A stretch of DNA of 42,592 bases. Source: an uncultured Collinsella sp. Its GTDB lineage: Bacteria; Actinomycetota; Coriobacteriia; Coriobacteriales; Coriobacteriaceae. Below the pieces are notes generated by a model that was not told the origin of the DNA, ran no database searches, and worked only from the letters and a program-made list of their open reading frames with translations. Both the position numbers and the translations under genes were made by a program. The stretch's first letter is position 1; the number at the start of each line of letters is the position of its first letter. Shown here in pieces: positions 17,641-26,577 of this stretch. Where the stretch lies: the NCBI GenBank assembly GCA_900542945.1, contig UQPI01000016.1, positions 1 to 42,592 on the forward strand, read 5' to 3'.

Positions 17641-17787
17641 TTGTTCAAAGCGATTAAGCCTGTGGCGCAGGTGGCTTTGCTGATCGTTGGGGTAGCCATG
17701 GTGTGCTTTGGCGTTATGCGCGGCGAGGCAGATGCCGTGCTGGCCAAGGCAATCAGGCTGTGCTTGGAGTGTATCGGAATTGGATAA
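17641..17787 (+). CDS. CD1871A-family small CXXC-motif protein
   Basis: A 48-residue protein read from a TTG start with AAAGGAG 8 nt upstream. It has one hydrophobic helix (about residues 11-26) and ends CLECIGIG. The C-x2-C followed by IGIG at the extreme C-terminus is the hallmark of the CD1871A family, small proteins commonly encoded beside 4Fe-4S membrane proteins and thioredoxin-like lipoproteins in anaerobes. The exact role is unknown; a redox-active or metal-binding membrane component is likely. Its stop codon region overlaps the start of the next gene, so the two are coupled. Confidence 0.75.
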   Translation: MFKAIKPVAQVALLIVGVAMVCFGVMRGEADAVLAKAIRLCLECIGIG

Positions 17788-18691
17788 AAGAAAAAACACT
17801 GCATCGCATCTTTTGGCGAGATTCCGCGGATTGATTCAGGCGGCGGCGACGCTTGCGACCAATATTCACCTGCCTAACTTTGCCAAGGGAGGCATCTACC
17901 AGGGGGCGGGCAAAGCCGTCTGCGTGCCGGGGCTCAACTGCTACTCGTGTCCGGCGGCCTCGGGTGCGTGCCCTATCGGGTCGTTTCAGTCGGTGGTGGG
18001 CTCGTCTAAGTTCAGCTTTTCGTATTACGTCACCGGAACGCTCATTTTGATCGGCGTGCTGCTGGGGCGTTTTGTATGCGGCTTTTTGTGCCCGTTTGGA
18101 TGGCTGCAAGAGCTTTTGCATAAGATTCCCAGCAAGAAGCTCTCCACGAAAAAGCTCAAGCCGCTCACGTACATCAAGTATGCCGTGCTGCTGTTTGCCG
18201 TGGTGCTGCTGCCCGTCTTGGTGGTTAACGATGTGGGTATGGGCGACCCGTTCTTTTGCAAGTACATCTGCCCGCAGGGTGTGCTCGAGGGCGCGATTCC
18301 GCTGTCCATCATGAATACGGGAATCCGCTCCGCGCTGGGAAAGCTCTTTACCTGGAAGCTCGCGATCCTCATTGTGGTTGCGGTGCTGAGCGTGCTGTTC
18401 TACCGCCCCTTCTGTAAATGGATTTGCCCCCTCGGCGCATTTTATGCACTCATGAACAAGGTGTCGTTGCTGGGGATTCAGGTCGATCATTGTAAATGCG
18501 TCTCGTGCGGCAAGTGCGCCAAGGTGTGCCAGATGGACGTGGACGTTACGCGTACGCCCGACCATGCCGAGTGCATTCGTTGCGGCAAATGCGTGGGCGC
18601 GTGCCCCGTCGATGCTATTAGCTTTCGCTATGGGCTGGGTGTGACGGGCGACAAACCCGCGCAGTCCACGCAAGCCTGCGAAAACAAATAG
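17780..18691 (+). CDS. NapH-like 4Fe-4S polyferredoxin membrane protein
   Basis: A 303-residue integral membrane protein of the NapH/NosR/RdxA type. Several transmembrane helices are joined by cysteine motifs CGFLCPFGWLQ, CKYICPQG and CKWICPLGAF. Near the C-terminus two ferredoxin 4Fe-4S motifs follow (CVSCGKCAKVC, CIRCGKCVGACP). It likely moves electrons through the membrane to a periplasmic thiol acceptor, plausibly the TlpA-like lipoprotein encoded next. The TTG at 17780 is preferred. It overlaps the stop of the upstream CXXC gene (TTGGATAA), has GGAG 10 nt before it, and avoids an N-terminal extension that only reads the previous gene out of frame. Confidence 0.85.
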   Translation: MDKRKNTASHLLARFRGLIQAAATLATNIHLPNFAKGGIYQGAGKAVCVPGLNCYSCPAASGACPIGSFQSVVGSSKFSFSYYVTGTLILIGVLLGRFVCGFLCPFGWLQELLHKIPSKKLSTKKLKPLTYIKYAVLLFAVVLLPVLVVNDVGMGDPFFCKYICPQGVLEGAIPLSIMNTGIRSALGKLFTWKLAILIVVAVLSVLFYRPFCKWICPLGAFYALMNKVSLLGIQVDHCKCVSCGKCAKVCQMDVDVTRTPDHAECIRCGKCVGACPVDAISFRYGLGVTGDKPAQSTQACENK

Positions 18692-18726
18692 GTACCTATA
18701 TAAGTTTCGATATAAACGGAGGAACC

Positions 18727-19689
18727 ATGAAACTGTCAAAAATTGCGGCCTTGTTGATGCTGCCCGTGCTGGCGCTGACTCTCGCGGCGTGCTCTGCCCC
18801 CAAGGGCGACGCGAAGGATGCCACGAGCGGCGATGCGCAGATTGCCGAGCTTGTGGCACAAAAGCCGTCGAGCGCCGAGGAGGCGGCCAAGCTGTACCAG
18901 CAGCTGCTGCAAAAGGAAAACGAGATCTTTGCGAGCGATAACGCCCTATGGGAAAAGGTGTTCCTTGCGGCCAACAAAGACACTCCCATGATTGAGGACG
19001 GCAAGAACTACGGTGACTTCTTGCTCGATACCATCGAGGGCGCCAAGGATCAGTTTGCGGCTGACGAGCTTAAGACGCTTAAGGCCGGCGCGCAGCAGGT
19101 CAAGGAGATCGAGGACAAGCTCATGGCGCTGGAGAAGGAGTTCCCCGGATGTGGCAGCACGCCCGGCGAGGGGGAGAGCGTTGATGCCTCGACCGCGGGT
19201 ATGACCAACGGCGAGAGCGGGGAGACGAAGTTCCCCAGCTTTAAGGGCAAGGACTTGGACGGCAACGATGTAAACAGCGACGAGCTGTTCTCCAAGAACA
19301 AGGTCACCGTCATGAACTTCTGGTTTACCACCTGCAAGCCGTGCGTGGGAGAGCTGGGCGATCTGGAGAAGCTCAACAAGGAGCTTGCCGAGAAGGGCGG
19401 CCAGGTCGTGGGCGTTAATTCCTTTACGCTCGATGGCAATAAAGACGAGGTGGCCGATGCTAAGGACGTGCTTTCCAAGAAGGGCGTGACGTATAAGAAC
19501 ATCTGGTTTAAGTCGGACAGCGAGGCCGGAAAGTTCACCTCCAACCTGTACTCGTTCCCGACCACCTACGTGATCGACCAGAACGGTAACATTGTGGGAG
19601 AGCCGATCATGGGCGGCATCAACTCCGCTGAGCAGCGCGAGGCGCTCAACAAACTGATCGATCAGGCACTCGCGAAGAGCGAACAGTAA
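18727..19689 (+). CDS. TlpA/ResA-like thioredoxin-fold lipoprotein
   Basis: A 320-residue lipoprotein. The signal peptide ends LTLAAC with the lipidated Cys22. Residues about 25-150 are helical and charged and of unknown role. From about 165 a thioredoxin/AhpC-TSA domain follows, with the active site WFTTCKPC (Cys203 and Cys206) and the cis-proline region FPTTYVID. It should reduce or exchange disulfides outside the membrane, fed by the NapH-like protein encoded 35 nt upstream. GGAGG precedes the ATG. A strong terminator follows the gene. Confidence 0.88.
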   Translation: MKLSKIAALLMLPVLALTLAACSAPKGDAKDATSGDAQIAELVAQKPSSAEEAAKLYQQLLQKENEIFASDNALWEKVFLAANKDTPMIEDGKNYGDFLLDTIEGAKDQFAADELKTLKAGAQQVKEIEDKLMALEKEFPGCGSTPGEGESVDASTAGMTNGESGETKFPSFKGKDLDGNDVNSDELFSKNKVTVMNFWFTTCKPCVGELGDLEKLNKELAEKGGQVVGVNSFTLDGNKDEVADAKDVLSKKGVTYKNIWFKSDSEAGKFTSNLYSFPTTYVIDQNGNIVGEPIMGGINSAEQREALNKLIDQALAKSEQ

Positions 19690-19714
19690 GTCCGTGGGAC
19701 AGACAACTGAAGGG

Positions 19715-19742
19715 GAGTCGCTGGAAACAGCGACTCTTTTTT
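19715..19742 (+). terminator. Intrinsic terminator after the TlpA-like gene
   Basis: GAGTCGCTG (19715-19723) and CAGCGACTC (19728-19736) form a 9-bp stem on a GAAA tetraloop, followed by six T. It ends the CXXC, NapH-like and TlpA-like transcript. Confidence 0.93.
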
Positions 19743-19760
19743 CTGCTTCGGGGTAGCATC

Positions 19761-19919
19761 ATGGGTATACGTCGAAAGGGCACGCAGCTTTTCGTGCATT
19801 GCCTGAGCGGTGCGCGAAGCAACCAAGCTGTGAGTTTTCTTAAGCGTTCTGGGTATGGCAGTGTCAAGAATATCGGCGGCATAAGCGGCTACACGGGAAA
19901 GGTGGTGCGTTGGCTATGA
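19761..19919 (+). pseudogene. C-terminal half of a rhodanese domain, 5'-truncated
   Basis: A 52-codon frame that translates to the second half of a rhodanese domain. The active-site loop CLSGAR (Cys, Ser-Gly, Arg all present) is followed by the GYGSVKNIGGISGY ending typical of the family. The first half, which should carry the DVR...E..GHI motif, is missing: the frame starts 18 nt after the T-run of the upstream terminator. Its TGA overlaps the ATG of the flavoprotein gene (ATGA), the arrangement of a functional coupled pair. A deletion that fused the terminator region to the middle of a rhodanese gene is the simplest reading. A working half-domain is less likely. Confidence 0.7.
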
Positions 19920-21607
19920 AGGTGGTTATCGTTGGAGGCGTCGCGGGCGGCGCATCGGCGGCGGCACGTTTGCGCAGACTCGACGAGCAGGCCCAAATTG
20001 TCATCTTTGAGCGCACGGGTTTTGTATCGTATGCCAACTGTGGGCTTCCGTACTACATTGGCGGCGTGATAGAAGAAGAGGGCGCATTGACGCTGCAGTC
20101 TCCCAAGGGCTTTTGGGATCGCTTTCGCATTGCGGTCAAGACGAGTCACGAGGTGTTTGCCATCCATCCCGATTCGCATACGGTCGAGGTTCGCAATATG
20201 CTGACGGGCGAGGAATTTGTCGAGACGTATGACAAGCTCATCCTGTCGCCGGGTGCAAAGCCGATTCGCCCTGCGTTGCCGGGCATCGACTCGGATAAAA
20301 TCTTTAGCCTACGCACCGTTGAGGACACGCTGCGTATTCACAGCTATGTTCGAGAGCGGCGACCGAGCAGTGCCGTCGTGATCGGCGGCGGCTTCATTGG
20401 CGTCGAGACGGCGGAGAATCTGTGCGAGCTGGGGCTCCAGGTGACCCTTCTGCAGCGTCCCGTCCAACTTATGAACAACCTGGATTACGACATGGCGACC
20501 CTTTTGCATACCGAGGTGCGTGAGCACGGTATCGATCTGCGCCTCAAGGCCGATGTGACAGGTTTTGAGGAAGTTGATGGCCGCGTTGTCACCCATGTTG
20601 CGGGCGATGACCCTATCGGAGCCGATATGGTGCTGCTTGCCATTGGCGTGGCACCTGAGAGCCATCTGGCGCAAGAGGCGGGGCTCGAACTGGGCATCAA
20701 GGGGGCTATTGTGGTCAACGACCGCATGGAGACCTCTGCTGCCGACGTGTATGCCGTGGGCGATGCCGTGCAGGTCACGCATCAGGTGACCGGCGAGGAC
20801 GCGGTCATTTCGCTCGCCGGCCCCGCCAACAAGCAGGGGCGTGTCGTCGCCGATGTCATAGCCGGCATGGACAGCTGCTACCTCGGATCGTTGGGCTCAT
20901 CGGTTATCAAGGTATTCGACTTGACGGCGGCAAGCACGGGACTATCCGAAAAGGCAGCACACGCGGCGGGAATTGACTGCGACAGCGTGGTCCTGTCGCC
21001 CGGTTCGCATGCGGGTTATTATCCGGGTGCAACGCCCATGACCATGAAGGTTATCTTCGAGAAGCAGGGATTGCGCCTGCTGGGTGCGCAAATCGTGGGC
21101 ATCGATGGTGTGGACAAGTGTATCGACGTTCTGGCGACTGCCATCCAGGCAGGCATGCGCGGCGATAGGCTTAAGGATTTGGACCTAGCATACGCGCCGC
21201 CGTACTCATCGGCGAAGGATCCCGTCAATATGGCGGGCTTTATGATCGAGAACCTCAATCGCGGCATACTGGCGCAGTGGCATTGGGAGGATGAGCCCAA
21301 CTTGCCACGCGATGGCAGCGTGCAGCTGCTCGATGTTCGTACGGAAGGGGAGTATGAGCGCGGGCATATCGATGGTTTCGTAAACATTCCCGTCGATGAT
21401 CTGCGCAATCGCCTGGGCGAGCTCGACCGGGCCAAGCCGGTCTACGTAATTTGCCAGAGCGGCATTCGCAGCTACATTGCTTGCCGCATTTTGGCGCAGC
21501 ATGGCTTTGAGTGCTTTAACTTCTCGGGCGGCTATCGCTTCTTTGCAGCCGTGACTGAAGCTCGCCGCGGCAGCGCTAACGTTATGCCGTGCGGGCTCGA
21601 AAAGTAG
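19916..21607 (+). CDS. CoA-disulfide/persulfide reductase-like flavoprotein with C-terminal rhodanese domain
   Basis: A 563-residue pyridine nucleotide-disulfide oxidoreductase. The FAD-binding motif is at the N-terminus (GGVAGGASAA). The single redox cysteine is Cys42 in SYANCGLPYY, and the NAD(P)H motif GGGFIGVE follows. From about residue 465 a rhodanese domain (DVRTEGEYERGHI) carries the active-site loop CQSGIRS starting at Cys513. The two-domain layout matches CoA-disulfide reductase/NADH-dependent persulfide reductases, which reduce CoA-bound sulfane sulfur and release sulfide. The ATG at 19916 overlaps the stop of the rhodanese fragment; a TTG at 19910 with AAGG 7 nt upstream is an equal alternative. 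The gene continues the thiol theme of the preceding cluster. Confidence 0.88.
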   Translation: MKVVIVGGVAGGASAAARLRRLDEQAQIVIFERTGFVSYANCGLPYYIGGVIEEEGALTLQSPKGFWDRFRIAVKTSHEVFAIHPDSHTVEVRNMLTGEEFVETYDKLILSPGAKPIRPALPGIDSDKIFSLRTVEDTLRIHSYVRERRPSSAVVIGGGFIGVETAENLCELGLQVTLLQRPVQLMNNLDYDMATLLHTEVREHGIDLRLKADVTGFEEVDGRVVTHVAGDDPIGADMVLLAIGVAPESHLAQEAGLELGIKGAIVVNDRMETSAADVYAVGDAVQVTHQVTGEDAVISLAGPANKQGRVVADVIAGMDSCYLGSLGSSVIKVFDLTAASTGLSEKAAHAAGIDCDSVVLSPGSHAGYYPGATPMTMKVIFEKQGLRLLGAQIVGIDGVDKCIDVLATAIQAGMRGDRLKDLDLAYAPPYSSAKDPVNMAGFMIENLNRGILAQWHWEDEPNLPRDGSVQLLDVRTEGEYERGHIDGFVNIPVDDLRNRLGELDRAKPVYVICQSGIRSYIACRILAQHGFECFNFSGGYRFFAAVTEARRGSANVMPCGLEK

Positions 21608-21618
21608 CGCGCATTGGA

Positions 21619-21706
21619 ATGTGACAAAGTGACAGCCTCTTTGTCACATCGGGGATGTTATATGCGGGATGGTGCGCCATGCGGCGTGCTGTCCCGTTCG
21701 TTTTTT
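21619..21706. repeat. Composite repeat copy 2: palindrome plus terminator hairpin
   Basis: Bases 21619-21649 are a 31-nt near-palindrome of the same family as 15650. Exactly 45 nt after its start, GCGGGATGGTGCGCC (21664-21678) pairs with 21683-21697, and six T follow. It serves as the terminator of the flavoprotein gene. The linker between the two hairpins is also similar to copy 1. Confidence 0.85.
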
Positions 21707-21828
21707 GGCGCGGTTCGTTACATTCCTCACTGGTATCGGCCAAAAATGAGGATAGAGTAGGACAAGCGCGCCGAACGTGAACGGCGGGGGAGCGGGCGAG
21801 CGCGCCCGCGCGAGAGAGGTTGCCGTCC

Positions 21829-24800
21829 ATGCTGGATCTCAGAGATATTTGCAAAAGGTACGTTACGCAGTCGTTTACGCAGGTAGCGCTCGACAGCGTA
21901 AGCCTGTCTTTTCGCGATAACGAGTTTGTAGCCATCCTGGGTCCCTCGGGTTCGGGTAAAACTACGATGCTCAACGTCATTGGTGGACTCGACCATTTCG
22001 ATTCCGGCGACCTGTTGATCGATGGCATCTCGACCAAGGACTTCAGCGACCGCGATTGGGATGCCTACAGAAACAATCGCATTGGCTTTGTGTTTCAGAG
22101 CTACAACCTCATTCCGCATCAGACCATTTTGGAAAACGTGGAATTGGCGCTTACGCTCACGGGCGTGGGGCATGCCGAGCGCCGCCAGCGTGCACGCAAG
22201 GCGCTTGAGGCAGTCGGTCTGGGCGAGCACGTTAACAAGCGCCCGAGCCAGCTATCGGGCGGCCAGATGCAGCGCGTGGCTATTGCCCGCGCCCTGATCA
22301 ACGATCCCGAGATTGTGCTGGCTGACGAGCCGACCGGCGCCTTAGACTCAACGACATCCGTGCAGGTCATGGATTTGCTCAAGGACGTTGCGCGCGACCG
22401 TCTGGTCATCATGGTCACGCACAATCCCGAGCTGGCGTACCAGTACGCCACGCGCATCGTCAACCTGGCAGACGGCAAGATCACCGACGATTCCGATCCC
22501 TTTGATGTTGCCAATGCCGCGCGTCGCGAGGCTAAGCCTACGCGCAAAACCTCGATGAGCTTTGTGACGGCGCTGGGGCTTTCGGCGCGAAACCTTTTGA
22601 CCAAGAAGGGCCGTACGGCTATGACGGCCTTTGCTGGTTCGATCGGCATCATCGGTATCGCGGCGATTCTGGCGCTCTCCAACGGCGTAAACGGCTACAT
22701 CAAAAAGGTCGAGGAGGATACGCTCTCGAGCTACCCGCTGACGATTTCCAAGCAGGATTACGACCTGTCGTCCATGATGGGCGGACAGGGGGCCACGGAT
22801 GACGATACGTCCAAGAACGAGGGCTCGTCCGACGGCAGCACTGACGGCAAGGCTCGGGGAACCGATAAGATTCCTGTGGTCACGGCCGTAAAGGATATGT
22901 TTGCGAGCGTTAAGTCCAACGACATGACGAGCTTTAAGGCATGGCTCGATGCCGGTGGCGACGGCATCGATAAAGAGGTCAATGCCATCCAGTACGGCTA
23001 TGGCGTGACGCCGGTTGTCTATCGTGCGGGCAAGGGCGATGAGAAGCCTGTCCGGCTGGTGCCCAACGCTATGACCGAGGCCATGAGCGGCGGCGCGAGT
23101 TCGGCGGCGACGGTGAGCATGGAATCCATGGGAACCTCGGTCTTTAACGAGATGATTGACGACCAGAGCCTGCTCGACAGCCAGTACGATGTTGTTGCCG
23201 GCCATTGGCCTACGTCAGCCAACGAGGCCGTGATGGTGCTTTCGAGCCGCGGAACGGTGGGCGACTACACGCTCTACAGCATCGGCGCGCTGGATATCGA
23301 TGAACTCAACGATCTGGTAAACAGCGCCATGACGGCCGACGGCAAGGTCGAGACGCCCGAGACCGGCAGCGACTTTACCTACGACGACGCGCTGTCCACG
23401 GCGTTTAAAGTGTTGTCGCCGGCCGATGCCTATCGCAAAAACGAAGAGACCGGCATGTGGACCGACATGTCTGGCGATGCCGACTTTATGACGGCCAAGG
23501 TTGCCGACGGTATTGACGTGCGTATTGTGGGCGTGGTGCGACCGAACGAGATGGCCAACGCGAGCGCGTTGTCTCCGGGTATTGCCTATACACACGCGCT
23601 GACTCGCCAGCTTATGGAGCGCGCCGCCGATTCACAGATAGTGCAGGAGCAACTTGCCCACCCCGAGACGGATGTCTTTACGGGCAAGACCTTTGACGAG
23701 TTGCAAGGCGAGGCCAAGCAGGGCGTGGATCTGGGCAGCATGTTCAGTGTGGACGAGGCGGCGTTGAAGAGCGCGTTCTCGTTCGATGCATCTGCACTCT
23801 CGGGTGCTGCCGGTGGCATGGATCTTTCGGGCATCGATTTGTCGGGCCTGGATATTGACCTTTCGGGCGTTGGCAAGGACATCGACTTCAGCAGCATCAT
23901 GGCAAAAGCACCGGCCCCAGATTTCTCGGGCATCTTTGACGGTCTGGAGCTCACGCCCGAGCAAATGCAGCAGGTGGGAACGCTTGCCAACCAACTGTTT
24001 GAGGGCTTTTTGCAGTCTGATCAGTTTAAGGCGCTGTCGCCCGAAGATCTTAAGGACGCGTCGAAGCTCGCCGCCGCGTTCTCGACGTATCTTGAGAGTG
24101 ATGCGGTAGCCCAGCAAATCCTGGCCCAGCTCAAAGCGCTCGGCGGCGATGCCCTGGTAGAGCGCCTGCAGCACGCGATGACCGACTATGTGCAAAAGCA
24201 GCTGGCTCCGTATCTGCAGCAGGCTATGGACCAGGTCATGAAGACGATCAGCGAGCAGATTGCGACGACGGTATCGTCCCAGCTCAAGGCGGGCGCAGCA
24301 GGGCTTATGGATCAGATGGCGACGCAGATGTCTTCGAGTTTTACCAACCTGGCGAGCGCTATGCGTGTGGATGCGAGCGCCTTTGCTCGTGCCATCCATT
24401 TCAACATGGACGCCGAGGACCTGAGTTCGCTCATGATGAGCTATGCCAAGGCGTCGCAGCTCACCTACGATAACAATCTGACCACGTTGGGCTATGCGGA
24501 TGAGGCAGATCCCATCTCGGTTAAGATTTTCCCGCGCGACTTTGAGGCCAAGGAGCGCGTACTCGATCACATCGATGCGTATAACAAGCAGGTCAAAGCC
24601 GCCGGCCACGACGAGCAGGCAATCTCGTACACCGACTACATGGGCATTATCATGGGTTCGGTAACCGACATCGTGAACACCATCAGCTTGGTGCTCATCG
24701 CATTTGTGAGCATCAGCTTGGTCGTCAGCTCCATCATGATCGGCATCATCACCTACATCAGCGTGCTGGAACGTAAAAAGGAGATTGGCATCCTGCGCGC

Positions 24801-25083
24801 GATCGGCGCGTCGAAGCGCAATGTGGCCAACGTGTTCAACGCCGAGACTTTCATCGAAGGCCTCATTGCTGGCGTCTTCGCCATCGTCGTCGTGGTGCTC
24901 GTGAGTTTTCCGGTCAATGCCTGGGCGCTTGCGGTCAAACAGGTCCCCAATCTGATGAGCCTGCCCGTGCAGGATGCGCTGGTGCTCATCGCGATTTCGG
25001 TGTTGCTGACGGTTGTCGCTGGCCTGCTGCCGGCCCGCAGCGCATCCAAGAAAGACCCCGTGGAGGCCCTACGTTCCGAATAA
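21829..25083 (+). CDS. ABC transporter ATPase-permease fusion (MacB/FtsX type) with very large external domain
   Basis: A 1084-residue fusion. The N-terminal ATPase (1-240) has Walker A GPSGSGKT (38-45), the signature LSGGQMQRVAIARAL and Walker B VLADEP. A first transmembrane helix at about 255-280 is followed by roughly 650 extracytoplasmic residues. Three more helices lie in the last 150 residues (FtsX domain, with the YISVLERKKEIGILRAIGAS motif). The external part contains a run of DLSG/DIDLSG repeats near residues 660-690 and a long Gln/Ala-rich helical stretch, which is unusual. The family exports antimicrobial peptides, lipids or lipoproteins, or transmits force to cell-wall enzymes; the substrate here is unknown. 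GAGAGG 9 nt upstream supports ATG 21829. No cognate two-component system adjoins it. Confidence 0.88.
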   Translation: MLDLRDICKRYVTQSFTQVALDSVSLSFRDNEFVAILGPSGSGKTTMLNVIGGLDHFDSGDLLIDGISTKDFSDRDWDAYRNNRIGFVFQSYNLIPHQTILENVELALTLTGVGHAERRQRARKALEAVGLGEHVNKRPSQLSGGQMQRVAIARALINDPEIVLADEPTGALDSTTSVQVMDLLKDVARDRLVIMVTHNPELAYQYATRIVNLADGKITDDSDPFDVANAARREAKPTRKTSMSFVTALGLSARNLLTKKGRTAMTAFAGSIGIIGIAAILALSNGVNGYIKKVEEDTLSSYPLTISKQDYDLSSMMGGQGATDDDTSKNEGSSDGSTDGKARGTDKIPVVTAVKDMFASVKSNDMTSFKAWLDAGGDGIDKEVNAIQYGYGVTPVVYRAGKGDEKPVRLVPNAMTEAMSGGASSAATVSMESMGTSVFNEMIDDQSLLDSQYDVVAGHWPTSANEAVMVLSSRGTVGDYTLYSIGALDIDELNDLVNSAMTADGKVETPETGSDFTYDDALSTAFKVLSPADAYRKNEETGMWTDMSGDADFMTAKVADGIDVRIVGVVRPNEMANASALSPGIAYTHALTRQLMERAADSQIVQEQLAHPETDVFTGKTFDELQGEAKQGVDLGSMFSVDEAALKSAFSFDASALSGAAGGMDLSGIDLSGLDIDLSGVGKDIDFSSIMAKAPAPDFSGIFDGLELTPEQMQQVGTLANQLFEGFLQSDQFKALSPEDLKDASKLAAAFSTYLESDAVAQQILAQLKALGGDALVERLQHAMTDYVQKQLAPYLQQAMDQVMKTISEQIATTVSSQLKAGAAGLMDQMATQMSSSFTNLASAMRVDASAFARAIHFNMDAEDLSSLMMSYAKASQLTYDNNLTTLGYADEADPISVKIFPRDFEAKERVLDHIDAYNKQVKAAGHDEQAISYTDYMGIIMGSVTDIVNTISLVLIAFVSISLVVSSIMIGIITYISVLERKKEIGILRAIGASKRNVANVFNAETFIEGLIAGVFAIVVVVLVSFPVNAWALAVKQVPNLMSLPVQDALVLIAISVLLTVVAGLLPARSASKKDPVEALRSE

Positions 25084-25113
25084 TGCGACAAAGGGACAGT
25101 CCCTTTGTCGCAT
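25083..25113. repeat. 31-nt palindrome, copy 3
   Basis: A perfect palindrome with arms ATGCGACAAAGGGAC and one central A. Its first base is the last A of the ABC transporter stop codon, so it abuts that gene exactly. It belongs to the same family as copies at 15650, 21619, 31316 and 32981. Confidence 0.85.
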
Positions 25114-25125
25114 TGGGGGACCAAT

Positions 25126-25206
25126 TACCGTTCGGCACGTTAAGGGTCCCCGCTCCCCGCTTAACACTTGACGAAGGATCTCCATCTTTATATACCTATC
25201 GGTAGG
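25126..25206 (+). promoter_or_regulatory. Promoter of the first MFS gene with TetR-type operator sequences
   Basis: TTGACG (25168-25173) and TATACC (25191-25196) are 17 nt apart, a good housekeeping-type promoter. CCTATCGGTAGG (25195-25206) overlaps the -10 and resembles a shortened form of the perfect operator at 27431. TACCGTTCGG (25126-25135), upstream of the -35, is identical to the core of that operator read on the other strand. Binding by the TetR protein encoded at 26726 would block this promoter. Confidence 0.65.
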
Positions 25207-25242
25207 CATATAGGTTGCATTGCCGATAGAAACGGAGTAACC

Positions 25243-26523
25243 ATGACTCTCATCGCACCAGCCGAAAAGGACCGCCCCCGTGAGAGCGGCGCATTTGCTT
25301 GGATTGTCGTTATTGCGCTCGGTTTAATGTCTGCGGGAACAACCGGCACCTACAGCATCATTGCCGGCTCATTCATCGCTCCTGTATGTGAAGACCTGGG
25401 CTTTGACTACACTTCTTTCTCTTTCTATTTCACCGCGATTCTTCTTGGCCTTGCGCTTGGGCTTCCGCTTTTGAGTCGTTTCATTCCAAAAGTAATCGGC
25501 AAACCATGGCATATTTGCGTTGAACTCGTCCTTATTGCCGCCGGCGCCGCAATGGCGTTCTACACCGAGGTCTGGATGTTCATCGTCTCCGCCGCAGTGA
25601 TCGGCATCTGCTTTTCGTTCACAACGGGTGTCTGCATGTCCGATGTCATTGACCAATGGTTCAGTAAATCGTCTGGTCTTGCCATCGGCCTTGCGTGGGG
25701 CGTTAATTCTCTCTGCACGCTGCTATTGAGTCCTGTCATTACACTAGTCATCGAGCAGCAAGGCTGGCGTACGGGTTACATCGTACTTGCGGCCGTTTCT
25801 GCAGCCATGATATTGCCCACAAGCGCATTTATCATTCGCCTTAAGCCTTCTGATCGCAATATGCTTCCGTACGGAGAGACTACCTCCGAAACCCATGAGA
25901 GCCACAGCGCCGATGAAAAGGAAGATGTCTCTTCGGGCATGGCGCTCCGCGATGCCGCGAAAACGCCATCTTTTATTCTCTGCGCCTTTCTGCTCTGCGT
26001 GGCGCAACTCACCTGCTGCATGAACCAGCTGTTCCCGACCTATGCAAGCGAGGTCGGCTTCAATCCCATCGTGGGAAGCCTAATGGTTTCGGCGGCTTCG
26101 CTCTCCGATATTTTCCTAAATCCCTTCGTAGGCAAAACATGCGACAAGCTCGGTGCTATTAAAGCAACGGTCGCATGGACGGGAGTCAGCATTCTTTCAT
26201 TCCTACTTCTCATCTTTGGCGGAAGCAACGAGACCGTTTCCATCATCGCGGCCGGCGTAAACGACGTCATGTTCGCCATCGTTGGAACTGCAATGCCGAT
26301 GATTCTCCTCTCGCTCTTCGGATCACGCGATTTTGGAAGGATCTATTCGATTATTTGCTCAGCGGGCTATGTTGTCGGAGCTTTCGGAATGCCAGTCATG
26401 ATGAAGGTTTACGGTATGGCAGGGTCTTTCCAAGGAGTATTCGTTTTCTGTATCATCTGCAACCTTCTGATTGCGACATTTGCTTTAGTTTCCGGTCTCC
26501 TCAATAAGACTACCGCGAAATAA
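25243..26523 (+). CDS. MFS transporter, oxalate/formate-antiporter-like
   Basis: A 426-residue, 12-helix major facilitator. The first helix (AWIVVIALGLMSAG), the TEVWMF and MSDVIDQWF segments and the MLPYG motif before the central charged loop fit the OFA/monocarboxylate-like branch. It is a close paralogue of the transporter at 29965, with long identical blocks such as SDVIDQWF and CCMNQLFPTYA. The ATG at 25243 has GGAG 8 nt upstream; an upstream in-frame ATG lies within the promoter and is rejected. Operator sequences around its promoter tie it to the TetR regulator and the deiminase genes downstream. Substrate is unknown. By context it imports a guanidino or ureido compound, or exchanges it for the product. 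Confidence 0.85.
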   Translation: MTLIAPAEKDRPRESGAFAWIVVIALGLMSAGTTGTYSIIAGSFIAPVCEDLGFDYTSFSFYFTAILLGLALGLPLLSRFIPKVIGKPWHICVELVLIAAGAAMAFYTEVWMFIVSAAVIGICFSFTTGVCMSDVIDQWFSKSSGLAIGLAWGVNSLCTLLLSPVITLVIEQQGWRTGYIVLAAVSAAMILPTSAFIIRLKPSDRNMLPYGETTSETHESHSADEKEDVSSGMALRDAAKTPSFILCAFLLCVAQLTCCMNQLFPTYASEVGFNPIVGSLMVSAASLSDIFLNPFVGKTCDKLGAIKATVAWTGVSILSFLLLIFGGSNETVSIIAAGVNDVMFAIVGTAMPMILLSLFGSRDFGRIYSIICSAGYVVGAFGMPVMMKVYGMAGSFQGVFVFCIICNLLIATFALVSGLLNKTTAK

Positions 26524-26577
26524 CCTGACCAACGAACTGCCCTTCAGCCCTGTCATTTGTCTCCGCAAGTTAAAACG

